Shown here: piece by piece, positions 6,531-13,903 of the stretch
Position numbering within the stretch: position 1 is the stretch's first letter
How the letters are laid out: each line of letters starts with the position of its first letter
Origin: Nocardioidaceae bacterium
Lineage (GTDB): Bacteria; Actinomycetota; Actinomycetes; Propionibacteriales; Nocardioidaceae
DNA: 15,187 nucleotides
Direction: 5' to 3'
Assembly: GCA_013811715.1 (NCBI GenBank)
Contig: JACCUS010000280.1
Location: 1 to 15,187 of the forward strand
Notes under the pieces: generated by a model
What the model saw: only the letters and a program-made list of their open reading frames with translations
What the model was told of the DNA's origin: nothing
Database searches by the model: none
Made by a program: the position numbers and the translations under genes

Positions 6531-7516
6531 TAGAACTCTCCGCTCTCGCAGAGGTGGTCGGCCAGCTCGTAAAGCGCACCCACGTCGATGCCGTCGGTGA
6601 GGTAGGGCAGCGTGAGCACCGGCGCGTCCGCGCTGTCCAGCCGGCTGCGCTGAGCCGCCTCGAGCCGCACTCGCGCTGCATGCTGCTGTGCCTCGTCGAG
6701 CAGCCCGGCGACAATCAGCGGGTCTGAGCCGACACCTGCTTCCTTCAACGCCGCCTCGACCTCGGCCTCGTCCAGGTCGCCCGCGGCTGCGGCCACCAAC
6801 TGGTCGGCGGCCAGCTCGGACTCGAGCATCTGGTTGACGATCGCGCAGCCGACCGGAAGCCCGATCGTCCTTAGCTCAGCCAACGCATCGAGTGTCTCCT
6901 GTACCGGCATCTCCTCCAGTGACGTGACCACGTGTACTCGTGTCTGAGGCGACTTCAGCAGCCGCATGATCGAGGTCGACTGGTTGCGGATCGGGCCGAC
7001 CTTCGCGATACCGGCCACCTCGGCGTTGACGTTGAGGAAGCGCCCGATCCGCCCGGTCGGGGGCGCGTCGAGCACCACGGCGTCGTACGACGGCTTGCCG
7101 GCGTCGGTGCGGCGGGTGGCCTCGTAGACCTTGCCGGTCAGCAGGACGTCTCGCACTCCGGGGGCGATCGTGGTCGCGAAGTCAATGACGCCGAACCGGT
7201 CCAGCGCCTTGCCGGCGCGACCGAGCCGGTAGAACATGTCGAGGTACTCCAGCAGTGCGGCCTCGGCGTCGATGGCGAGCGCGAATACCTCCCCGTTGCG
7301 TGGCCCGACCGCGATCCTGCGCTCGCCATACGGCAGCGGGGCGACGTCGAAGATCGACGCGATGCCCTGGCGGCCCTCCAGCTCGCACAGCAGCACCTTC
7401 TTACCGCCAGAGGCGACGGCGAGCGCCAGCGCCGCGGCGACCGTGGTCTTCCCCGTGCCGCCTTTGCCGGTGACGATGTGGAGCCGCGGGCGGCTCGAGG
7501 CCAAGGCGCTGGTCAT
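6530..7516 (-). CDS. ArsA/Get3-like ATPase, first subunit (Rv3679-like)
   Basis: This 328-residue partner ATPase has the complete deviant Walker A GKGGTGKTT (17-25) with signature Lys18, the segment KVLLCELEG (40-48), and the switch II-like DAPPTGRIGRF (150-160). Signature lysines in ArsA, Get3 and MinD proteins reach across the dimer to the partner's nucleotide. The pair here probably forms a heterodimer in which only this subunit contributes that lysine. The expected role, by family, is ATP-dependent handling of membrane-protein clients or other hydrophobic cargo; no arsenite-binding Cys pair is evident. ATG 7516 is supported by TAGGCT six bases upstream, a leaderless start. It is the first gene of the operon and divergent from the CoA-transferase genes. 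Confidence 0.9.
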   Translation of the reverse strand: MTSALASSRPRLHIVTGKGGTGKTTVAAALALAVASGGKKVLLCELEGRQGIASIFDVAPLPYGERRIAVGPRNGEVFALAIDAEAALLEYLDMFYRLGRAGKALDRFGVIDFATTIAPGVRDVLLTGKVYEATRRTDAGKPSYDAVVLDAPPTGRIGRFLNVNAEVAGIAKVGPIRNQSTSIMRLLKSPQTRVHVVTSLEEMPVQETLDALAELRTIGLPVGCAIVNQMLESELAADQLVAAAAGDLDEAEVEAALKEAGVGSDPLIVAGLLDEAQQHAARVRLEAAQRSRLDSADAPVLTLPYLTDGIDVGALYELADHLCESGEF

Positions 7517-7522
7517 TGGTCG

Positions 7523-7528
7523 AGCCTA
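7523..7528 (-). promoter_or_regulatory. Candidate -10 of the ArsA-like operon
   Basis: TAGGCT on the minus strand ends six bases before the ATG at 7516. It matches TANNNT and implies a leaderless transcript, since no Shine-Dalgarno sequence could fit. No clear -35 is present. Confidence 0.5.
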
Positions 7529-7666
7529 GCGGTGAGATTGCATGCTGGCCTGGTCGCAAACCCAGACTGCTGGCTGGCGGGGCGCCGTAGCGGGCCATGA
7601 TCTGGTGGACGTAGTAGGTTGCCGAGCAGTGGTCCGGTGGCACGTCGCGAAGGGTGAGGTCAGGTC

Positions 7667-8449
7667 ATGGACAAGGTGGTGCACACCGCAGCGAAGGCGG
7701 TCGCCGACATCGGCAGCGGGTCGTCGCTGGCGGTCGGCGGATTCGGGTTGTGCGGCATCCCGAGCGTGCTGATCCAGGCGCTGCTCGACGCAGGCGTCAC
7801 CGACCTGGAGGCGGTGTCGAACAACTGTGGTGTCGACGACTGGGGACTCGGCCTGCTGCTGCGGGAAAAGCGGATCCGCCGGATGGTCTCGTCGTACGTC
7901 GGGGAGAACAAGGAGTTCGCGCGTCAGTACCTGCATGGCGAGCTCGAGGTGGAGCTGACCCCGCAGGGCACGCTGGCCGAGCGGCTGCGGGCCGGTGGCG
8001 CCGGGATCCCCGCCTTCTTCACCGCGACCGGGGTCGGCACTCAGGTCGCCGTGGGCGGCCTGCCCTGGCGGTACGACGACTCGGGTGAGGCCACCGTGTC
8101 GTCCCCCGCCAAGGAGGTTCGCGAGTTCGAGACACCCGAGGGGCCGCGTGAGTACGTGCTCGAGCGGGCCGTCGTCACCGACTTCGCGCTGATCCGGGCG
8201 TGGAAGGGCGACCGGCACGGCAACCTCGTCTTCCGCGACTCGGCCCGCAACTTCAACCCGCTGTGCGCGATGGCGGGGCGGGTGAGCATCGCCGAGGTCG
8301 AGGAGCTGGTGGAGCCCGGCGAGCTGGGGGCCAACGACGTACACCTGCCGGGGGTCTATGTGCAGCGGGTGCTGCCGCTGACACCCGAGCAGGCGGCGAA
8401 CAAGCGGATCGAGAAGCGCACGGTGCGGACGCGAGGAGGGCAGGGCTGA
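7667..8449 (+). CDS. scoA: 3-oxoacid CoA-transferase, subunit A
   Basis: This 260-residue protein matches the alpha subunit of family I CoA-transferases. The N-terminal signature AVGGFGLCGIP (22-32) is the CoA-binding glycine-rich motif. Later family blocks include NNCGVDDWGLG and VGENKEF, then FFTATGVGT, and the C-terminal part with RDSARNFNP. With subunit B it should transfer CoA from succinyl-CoA to acetoacetate (SCOT) or to 3-oxoadipate (PcaIJ type); the sequence alone does not separate these, and no other pca or ketone-body gene is in view. AGGGTGAGG (7651-7659) seven bases before ATG 7667 is a reasonable ribosome binding site. TAGGTT (7615-7620) is a possible -10. The stop overlaps the start of subunit B by one base. 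Confidence 0.93.
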   Translation: MDKVVHTAAKAVADIGSGSSLAVGGFGLCGIPSVLIQALLDAGVTDLEAVSNNCGVDDWGLGLLLREKRIRRMVSSYVGENKEFARQYLHGELEVELTPQGTLAERLRAGGAGIPAFFTATGVGTQVAVGGLPWRYDDSGEATVSSPAKEVREFETPEGPREYVLERAVVTDFALIRAWKGDRHGNLVFRDSARNFNPLCAMAGRVSIAEVEELVEPGELGANDVHLPGVYVQRVLPLTPEQAANKRIEKRTVRTRGGQG

Positions 8450-9087
8450 TGGCCTGGACACGGGACCAGATGGCGGCGCGGGCGGCGACAGAGCTCGCGG
8501 ACGGCGACTACGTCAACCTCGGCATCGGGCTGCCGACACTCGTCCCGAACTATGTGCCCGACGACGTCGAGATCGTGCTTCAGTCAGAGAACGGCATCCT
8601 CGGAGTCGGCGCCTATCCGTACGACGGAGAGGAGGACCCTGACCTGATCAACGCCGGCAAGGAGACGGTCACCCTCCGGCCGGGTGCGGCGTTCTTCGAC
8701 TCGGCCACGTCGTTCGGCATGATCCGCGGTGGCAAGATCGACGCGGCGATCCTGGGTGCGATGCAGGTGTCGGCCGCCGGCGACATCGCGAACTGGATGA
8801 TCCCTGGAAAGATGGTCAAGGGGATGGGCGGCGCGATGGACCTCGTGCACGGCGCGAAGCGTGTCATCGTGTTGATGGAGCACGTCGCTCGCGACGGCTC
8901 GTTCAAGCTCGTCAGCGACTGTTCGCTGCCCTACACCGGCCTCGGCGTGGTGCAGCGGGTCATCACCGACCTGGCGGTCATCGATGTGACCGAGCGCGGG
9001 CTCGAGCTGGTCGAGCTGGCGCCGGGCGTGACCGAGGCCGAAGTGCGGGAGAAGACCGAGCCCCACCTCGCCGTCGCGCTCGGGTAA
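8449..9087 (+). CDS. scoB: 3-oxoacid CoA-transferase, subunit B
   Basis: This 212-residue beta subunit carries the catalytic signature QSENG. Glu47 is the nucleophile that forms the glutamyl-CoA thioester intermediate. Other family blocks are YVNLGIGLPTLVPNYVP near the N-terminus, and GGKIDAAILGAMQVS and GDIANWMIPGKMVKGMGGAMDLV in the middle. The length is normal for the separate subunit. ATG 8449 shares its A with the TGA of subunit A (TGATG), so the two chains are very likely made in equal amounts by translational coupling. The last gene of this operon is followed by a compact 79-bp stretch before the sigma-factor frame, with no strong terminator visible. Confidence 0.95.
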   Translation: MAWTRDQMAARAATELADGDYVNLGIGLPTLVPNYVPDDVEIVLQSENGILGVGAYPYDGEEDPDLINAGKETVTLRPGAAFFDSATSFGMIRGGKIDAAILGAMQVSAAGDIANWMIPGKMVKGMGGAMDLVHGAKRVIVLMEHVARDGSFKLVSDCSLPYTGLGVVQRVITDLAVIDVTERGLELVELAPGVTEAEVREKTEPHLAVALG

Positions 9088-9166
9088 CTCCACCCGCCGG
9101 GCGCGCGGCAGTCACATCGGCAATCCGCGTGTTCTGGTAACACCGTCGGCGTACACCGAGTTCGCC

Positions 9167-9625
9167 GTGGTGGTGACACCGCGACTGTTCCGTACGGCGC
9201 TCTTGCTGTGCGGGGACTGGCAGCTGGCCGAAGACCTGGTGCAGACGACGCTGATCAAGCTGTACGCCGCGTGGCCCAAGGTGGAGCGAGCGAACAACCC
9301 GCAGGCCTACGCTCTGGGCACGTTGACCAAGACCTACCTCTCGCACAAACGGCTTCGCCGCAACAGCGAGACACCCGTGACCGACTTCCCCGACCAGGCC
9401 GCCGCCGGCCTCGACGCGTCTGCGCGGATCGAGCTCTTCGAGGCGCTTCGCACGCTGGGTGCCTTGGACCGGACGGTCGTCGTACTCCGCTACTGGGAAG
9501 ACCGCACGGTCAACGAGACGGCAGTCCAAGTCGGCCTCAGTGAGGGGGCGGTTCGGACCCGCGCCTCCCGGGCGCTCGCACGACTTCGCGCCCAGCTCTC
9601 GGACTCGCCGGCGGCGACATCATGA
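9167..9625 (+). CDS. SigE-family ECF RNA polymerase sigma factor (start uncertain)
   Basis: This 152-residue frame encodes a group IV sigma factor. Region 2 includes LLCGDWQLAEDLVQTTLIKLY (13-33) and the following Pro/Ala-containing helix. Region 4 is the HTH around VLRYWEDRTVNETAVQVGLS and GAVRTRASRALARLR. The only standard starts are three consecutive GTG codons at 9167-9175, none with a good ribosome binding site. Family members normally have about ten more N-terminal residues ending in a Tyr/Phe-Thr-Glu-Phe block; YTEF is present in frame just upstream (9152-9163). Translation may therefore begin upstream at a non-standard codon such as CTG 9134, or the 5' end may be damaged. No -10 was convincing. 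The stop TGA overlaps an ATG (9622) that could start the downstream membrane protein, so the two are coupled or nearly so. Confidence 0.82.
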   Translation: MVVTPRLFRTALLLCGDWQLAEDLVQTTLIKLYAAWPKVERANNPQAYALGTLTKTYLSHKRLRRNSETPVTDFPDQAAAGLDASARIELFEALRTLGALDRTVVVLRYWEDRTVNETAVQVGLSEGAVRTRASRALARLRAQLSDSPAATS

Positions 9626-9654
9626 CCGGCCCCCGACCCGATGGAGGGAACTCG

Positions 9655-10647
9655 ATGGAACTCGACGAGACGACCATGAAGCAGCGGTTCGAGGACGTGG
9701 TGGGCGGCGTTCGCCCGGACGTGCTGTCCCTGGTGGACGCGGGTGCCGTCGCCGGAGAAGGTGTACGTCGCCGACGTCGGCTGCAGGGCGTTGGCCTCGG
9801 CGCCGCGGGAGCGGTCGTCATCGCCACAGTGGGCTACGTCGCTAGTGGCCAGGGCCTGTTCGACTCCGACTCGACCGGCCCGGCGGACGGCGGACTGCCC
9901 TCGATCTCCCAGGTGGACCTGGTGCCCTCCGACCCGCGAGCCCTCGCCGCGGCCACCATGGAGCACCTCACGGTGACCGAGTACATCGCCGTCGGCGGCA
10001 GCGGGGGATCAAGCCGCACCGAGATAGGAGCCACGCTCGGTTTCAAGGCGGGGGAGCGAAAGGTTGAGCTCCAGGTGGTGGCCACCTCCGACGTCGCGCA
10101 GTGGGACCGGGACACGATCTGCCGGGACGCTTCAGCGTTCCAGTCATGTGAGATCACCACACTTGCCGACGGTTCGGAGCTTGCGGTGCTGGAGATGGCC
10201 GCCACGTCTGCCGGTGGCGGAGTCGACCAGACCGCCGACGCACGGGCGACCATGATGGTGGTCGGCGTGCTGCGCGGTGACCAACTCGTGGCCGCGTTCG
10301 AGACCTCGGCCCAAGCGAGCTCGGTCGCCGACCTGCCGCTCGATGCTGATGAGCTGCAGGCCATCGTCACCGACCCCGTCGTCGGCCTGCGGACGAGCCA
10401 GGAGATGGTCGACCGTGGGGCCGCGATCGAGGACTGGCAAGACGACGTGTTCACCGGTGAGTCGAGTTCGGGTTCGGAGTCGTCCTCGGTCAGTCCACCG
10501 GAGCAGGTCGAGATCCCGGCCGCTCCGGCAGAGCCCGGCGACGGACCCGAGGACTTCGGGGTCGAGCCTGGCGATGCCGGCCTCAGCGCGGATCCAGTTG
10601 GGATCGGAGAAGCACCCAAGGGCACCCCGAGTACCGACGGGCCTTAG
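9655..10647 (+). CDS. Single-pass membrane protein, probable anti-sigma partner
   Basis: This protein has 330 residues if started at ATG 9655, which has GGAGGG (9643-9648) six bases upstream. An in-frame ATG at 9622 overlaps the sigma-factor stop and would add 11 residues. The layout is a roughly 44-residue cytoplasmic head ending in the stop-transfer-like RRRRR, one membrane helix (about 45-65: GAAGAVVIATVGYV), and a 260-residue outside part. The outer part holds a beta-rich domain with two cysteines (DTIC and QSC, nine residues apart) that could form a disulfide. It ends in a Ser/Pro/Glu/Gly-rich low-complexity tail. The head has no HxxxCxxC zinc anti-sigma motif. The position and topology match the membrane partners of SigE-family sigma factors, so anti-sigma function is an inference from context. 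Confidence 0.7.
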   Translation: MELDETTMKQRFEDVVGGVRPDVLSLVDAGAVAGEGVRRRRRLQGVGLGAAGAVVIATVGYVASGQGLFDSDSTGPADGGLPSISQVDLVPSDPRALAAATMEHLTVTEYIAVGGSGGSSRTEIGATLGFKAGERKVELQVVATSDVAQWDRDTICRDASAFQSCEITTLADGSELAVLEMAATSAGGGVDQTADARATMMVVGVLRGDQLVAAFETSAQASSVADLPLDADELQAIVTDPVVGLRTSQEMVDRGAAIEDWQDDVFTGESSSGSESSSVSPPEQVEIPAAPAEPGDGPEDFGVEPGDAGLSADPVGIGEAPKGTPSTDGP

Positions 10648-10704
10648 CCTCAGCCGAAGGGGATTCGCGCCATTCCGCCTACATCCTTGCGCTCCGCCGG
10701 GCGA

Positions 10705-10710
10705 TACTGT
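10705..10710 (+). promoter_or_regulatory. Candidate -10 of a leaderless LAL regulator transcript
   Basis: TACTGT ends seven bases before the ATG at 10718 and fits TANNNT. GTG at 10715 is an alternative start three bases earlier. No -35 of note is found at 16-18 bases. This element argues against the much longer open frame that begins inside the preceding gene. Confidence 0.45.
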
Positions 10711-10717
10711 CGAGGTG

Positions 10718-13516
10718 ATGCCACCAGCACAGGCACCGGGAGTCGTTGTCGGTCGTGAGGCGGAGTTCGCTGCGCTCCTGCATACACTCTCTGCTCCCGC
10801 GGTCGGGACTCCAGCGCGAGCTGTGATCATCGGTATGCCAGGCATGGGCAAGACCACGATCTTCAACGAAGTCCTCGCCGCATCCATCCCGGGGGACCGA
10901 ACCGTCCTGGTTGCTCGTCCCACTGAGCACGAACGCGGTCTCGCGTTCAACGGGCTCGGGGATCTGCTTGCGCACGTGCGTGATTCAGACCTGGAGAGCC
11001 TGCCAACTCCCCAGCGGCGGGCTCTGCGCGCCGCTCTACTGCTAGAGGATCCCGAGAAGGGCGTGATCGAGCAACGTGCCGTCGCAGCCGCACTGCGTGG
11101 CTTGCTGGAGAAGCTCGCCACCGCCAGGCCGCTGCTGGTCGCTGTCGATGATGGCCAGTGGCTGGACTCGGCCACAGCGGATGCGCTCGGCTATGCGCTT
11201 CGACGCTTGGCGGATCAGCCGGTGGCGGTCGTGGTAGCCACCAGACCCGTCGAGTCGCCGTACCCGACCTGGCTTCAGGCAGGAGCGGGTGAACCGCCGG
11301 CTGTGACCTGGCTCGGGCCACTCTCGGTGGCTGCGCTCTTTCATGTGCTCAAGACAGCAGTCGGTGCGGCTTTCGATCGGCCCACGCTGCGCCGGATCGA
11401 GCGAGACTCGGGAGGGAACCCGCTCCACGCGATCGAGCTCGGCCGGAGAGAGCGGGAACTCTCGGGCGGCGCGCAAGACGCTGCCGTCGGCCTCGACGCA
11501 CTGATCACCAGCAGGATGTTGGCACTTCCGCCAGAGACGAGGCGCAGCCTTCTCGTCGCCGCGCTCGCTCATGCGGCGACCCTGGAGACACTGGGTGCCG
11601 TCCTTCGGGTCGGACCCCGTGGAGTGCTCGCATCTCTTGAACCTGCGGTGCTGGCAGGGACCTGCCATGTCGAACGTGGCAGGGTTGAGATCGCCCATCC
11701 GCTCTATGCCCGAGCCGTTGAGAACATCGCCACGCCAGACGATGTGCTGGCCTGTCACCGAGCCCTTGCAGACGTCGAGACCGACCCAGCACGAGGCGCC
11801 CTGCATCTGGGGCGTTCCACTGCCGAACCGAACGGCGCAGTCGCGAGCGCTCTGCAGGAGGCCGCCCAACAGGCACGAGGGCGCGGCGCCTTCTCGTCGG
11901 CGGTCGAACTCATGGAACTGGCGATCATGCTGTCCCCGGCCGGCGACCGGTGGCTGTCTTCGAGAGGTGTGGCGCTCGGGTCCTGGCTGCTGTACGACGC
12001 CAACCCGCTCCGCGCCGGCGCCGTACTGCAAGCGGCTCGAGAGACCGGGCAGCAGCCGGAGGCGTGGCAGGCCTCGTTGCTCCTTGCCCGCCTCGCGGGT
12101 CTGTCCGGAGAGACATCACGTCTGGACGCCCTGTGCGAGGAGGTGTGGTCCTGCCCGGACGCGCCGCCTCTTGTCCGAGCCGAGGCCGTGCTGGTCCGAG
12201 CGCAAGGGGCGCATGACCTCGTGCTGGCCCTCGAACATACGATGGAGGGCAGGGAGCTGATCCCTGCGCAAGACACCTCCACGGCTGCCCAACGTCTCCG
12301 CGCAGAGGGGATGAAGACAGAGGCCGAGCTGCGGGTGATGCTCGGGCAGCAGAGTCCCGTCGAGCTGTTGGAGCGGGCTGTAACTCTGGAGGCATCCGCG
12401 CCCGCAGGTCTCGTCGCTGACCGGGCCGAGTACGTGCTCGGTCTGCAGCTGCTGTTTGCGGACCGGCACGACGAGTCTCGCGCGATCCTCACCAGGCTGG
12501 TGGAGCTCGCGCGCCGGTACGGCGATGACGCGTCAGAGCCCATCTTGTTGCTCAACCTCGGCCACCTCGAAATGCGCGCGGGCAACTGGGCGGACGCGGA
12601 CAGGCTGGCTGCCGAGGCGCTACAGATCGCCGAAGGGCTCGGGCAGGTAGTCGTTGCCTTGGCGCACTGTCAGCTGGCCATGAGTGCGACCATGCGCGGT
12701 GACACTGTCGCCGCCGGTCAGCTTCTCGAGCAAGCCGAGGTCGAGACGGCAGCCCTCGGTGAACCATTCCTGCGGGCGATCTTCTGGCGCGCCACGGCGA
12801 TGGCGCGCCTGGCCTCCGGCAACGTGGCCGAGGCCGACCTCGCCTTCACGCGCGCTTACGCCGCTCGACAGGAGGCCGGTGTGAAGGACCCGGCCATCAT
12901 GCTCTTCGACGCTGAGCGCATCGAGGCGATGATCACACTGGGGGATCTCGCCGGCGCCGAAATGGCACTTTCAGAGGTGGAGGTGAGCGCACGCAGGCTC
13001 GCCCGGCCGGTGGTCCTCGCCGGTTGCGCCAGGCTCCGAGCGCTGATGCTTGCAGCGGCTGGCGAGACCGCAGCGGCAGTCGAGTCGGTACCCGACCTGG
13101 TCGAGGCGAACAGGGCCCACAGTGTGCCGTTCATGCTCGGGCAGGCTTTGTTGGCGGCTGGCCGCATCCAGCGCCGCGCCAAGATGAAGGGTGCGGCGAA
13201 CTCCAGCCTCGACGAGGCCATCGCGGTGTTCGAGAAGATCGGCGCCTTGCCGTGGGCCTCGTTGGCGCGCGAGGAGCAGCGGAGGATCGGCCTCCGTCGC
13301 CGCGCTTCGCCAGACCTCACAGACACCGAACGGCGGGTAGCGGTCCTCGCGGCCGAGGGGCGCACCAACCGGGAGATTGCCGACGCTGTCTTCGCGAGCC
13401 CGAAGACCGTGGAGGGCATCTTGAGCCGGGTCTACCGCAAGTTGGATGTCCGTTCACGAGTCGAGCTCTCCCGCGTGCTGACCGACGCACCGACTGCCCA
13501 CGCTGAGCCGCACTGA
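10718..13516 (+). CDS. LAL-type transcriptional regulator (AAA ATPase plus LuxR HTH)
   Basis: This 932-residue regulator is of the large ATP-binding LuxR class. The N-terminal STAND/AAA module opens with VVGREAEFAAL, then Walker A GMPGMGKTT (39-47) and Walker B PLLVAVDDGQW (138-148). A long alpha-helical, TPR-like central part (about 400-850) follows, rich in Ala/Leu/Glu helices with pairs such as AGNWADADRLAAEALQIAEG. The C-terminal LuxR HTH (about 867-922) contains LTDTERRVAVLAAEG, TNREIADAVFASPKTVEGILSRVYRKL and the closing VRSRVELSRVL. Such proteins bind inducers or partner proteins in the helical part and activate nearby operons. The frame is open back to 10277 inside the membrane-protein gene, but homology begins at the chosen ATG. 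The likely targets are the two small genes just downstream, which is inference from position only. Confidence 0.9.
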   Translation: MPPAQAPGVVVGREAEFAALLHTLSAPAVGTPARAVIIGMPGMGKTTIFNEVLAASIPGDRTVLVARPTEHERGLAFNGLGDLLAHVRDSDLESLPTPQRRALRAALLLEDPEKGVIEQRAVAAALRGLLEKLATARPLLVAVDDGQWLDSATADALGYALRRLADQPVAVVVATRPVESPYPTWLQAGAGEPPAVTWLGPLSVAALFHVLKTAVGAAFDRPTLRRIERDSGGNPLHAIELGRRERELSGGAQDAAVGLDALITSRMLALPPETRRSLLVAALAHAATLETLGAVLRVGPRGVLASLEPAVLAGTCHVERGRVEIAHPLYARAVENIATPDDVLACHRALADVETDPARGALHLGRSTAEPNGAVASALQEAAQQARGRGAFSSAVELMELAIMLSPAGDRWLSSRGVALGSWLLYDANPLRAGAVLQAARETGQQPEAWQASLLLARLAGLSGETSRLDALCEEVWSCPDAPPLVRAEAVLVRAQGAHDLVLALEHTMEGRELIPAQDTSTAAQRLRAEGMKTEAELRVMLGQQSPVELLERAVTLEASAPAGLVADRAEYVLGLQLLFADRHDESRAILTRLVELARRYGDDASEPILLLNLGHLEMRAGNWADADRLAAEALQIAEGLGQVVVALAHCQLAMSATMRGDTVAAGQLLEQAEVETAALGEPFLRAIFWRATAMARLASGNVAEADLAFTRAYAARQEAGVKDPAIMLFDAERIEAMITLGDLAGAEMALSEVEVSARRLARPVVLAGCARLRALMLAAAGETAAAVESVPDLVEANRAHSVPFMLGQALLAAGRIQRRAKMKGAANSSLDEAIAVFEKIGALPWASLAREEQRRIGLRRRASPDLTDTERRVAVLAAEGRTNREIADAVFASPKTVEGILSRVYRKLDVRSRVELSRVLTDAPTAHAEPH

Positions 13517-13567
13517 TCGAGGGGTTTCCCGCTTATGTAGGGAGCCTAGTGATACGACCCTGGACAC

Positions 13568-13903
13568 ATGACAGCCCTTGGTCTCAACGTCGAGCCGATC
13601 TGGCTGAGCGAGCACTACTGGCCAGGTGTGGACGCGGAACTCGTCCTCGCTCAGTCGGGGAGGCTCTCGCGGGTCGGTCGTGTCGCCTGGATGGGTTCCG
13701 TCGTCGTACCGGGGCAGCAGAGCGCCTTCGGTCTCTTCGGGGCCTCAGCTGCAGACGACGTACGGCGATCGCTTGCGCTGGTCGGCGTCCCCACGGAGCA
13801 GATCTCTGCGGGCTGGCACCTGTCAGGGGCGCGCTCGGTGTGTCCCTGCCAGGAAGCTCTCTCGGGCTCGGTGCGAGTCCCGATCAAACAACAGGAGGAA
13901 TGA
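13568..13903 (+). CDS. Small DUF4242-like protein
   Basis: This 111-residue protein resembles the DUF4242/SCO4226-like group, which has a ferredoxin-like alpha/beta fold. The match runs from IWLSEHYWPGVDAELVLAQ (11-29) through RVAWMGSVVVPGQQSAFGLFGA (38-59) to AADDVRRSLALVGVPTEQIS (61-80). SCO4226 of Streptomyces binds nickel, but the function of the wider group is unclear. Two positions differ from the usual F-C-L-[FY]-E-A block, where FGLFGA has Gly in place of Cys and Glu. A 25-residue C-terminal extension with CPC (92-94) is not part of the usual domain. GACCCT six bases before ATG 13568 could be a leaderless -10. The stop TGA (13901-13903) overlaps the next start by one base, so the two genes are translationally coupled. 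Confidence 0.65.
   Translation: MTALGLNVEPIWLSEHYWPGVDAELVLAQSGRLSRVGRVAWMGSVVVPGQQSAFGLFGASAADDVRRSLALVGVPTEQISAGWHLSGARSVCPCQEALSGSVRVPIKQQEE
13893..13898 (+). promoter_or_regulatory. Strong ribosome binding site deciding the secreted-protein start
   Basis: AGGAGG is a perfect Shine-Dalgarno sequence inside the 3' end of the DUF4242-like gene. It lies four bases before ATG 13903 but only one base before the adjacent in-frame ATG 13900, which favours 13903. It is the strongest such site seen in the window and suggests high expression of the secreted protein. Confidence 0.75.

Noticed and set aside
7526..8461. 311-codon minus-strand frame opposite CoA-transferase subunit A
   Set aside because: It is antisense to a clearly assigned gene with the family signature; its His/Arg/Pro-rich composition is typical of a shadow frame.
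9088..9133. Terminator after the CoA-transferase operon
   Set aside because: Only a 4-bp GC stem (CCGC/GCGG) was found, which occurs by chance in DNA of this composition.
10277..10717. Upstream extension of the LAL frame by 147 codons
   Set aside because: It overlaps most of the outer domain of the membrane-protein gene in another frame, its sequence is Arg/Ser/Pro-rich without a domain, and LAL homology begins at 10718.
13549..13902. Long N-terminal extension of the secreted protein
   Set aside because: It would bury a classical signal peptide behind about 118 Arg-rich residues and ignores the AGGAGG site just before ATG 13903.
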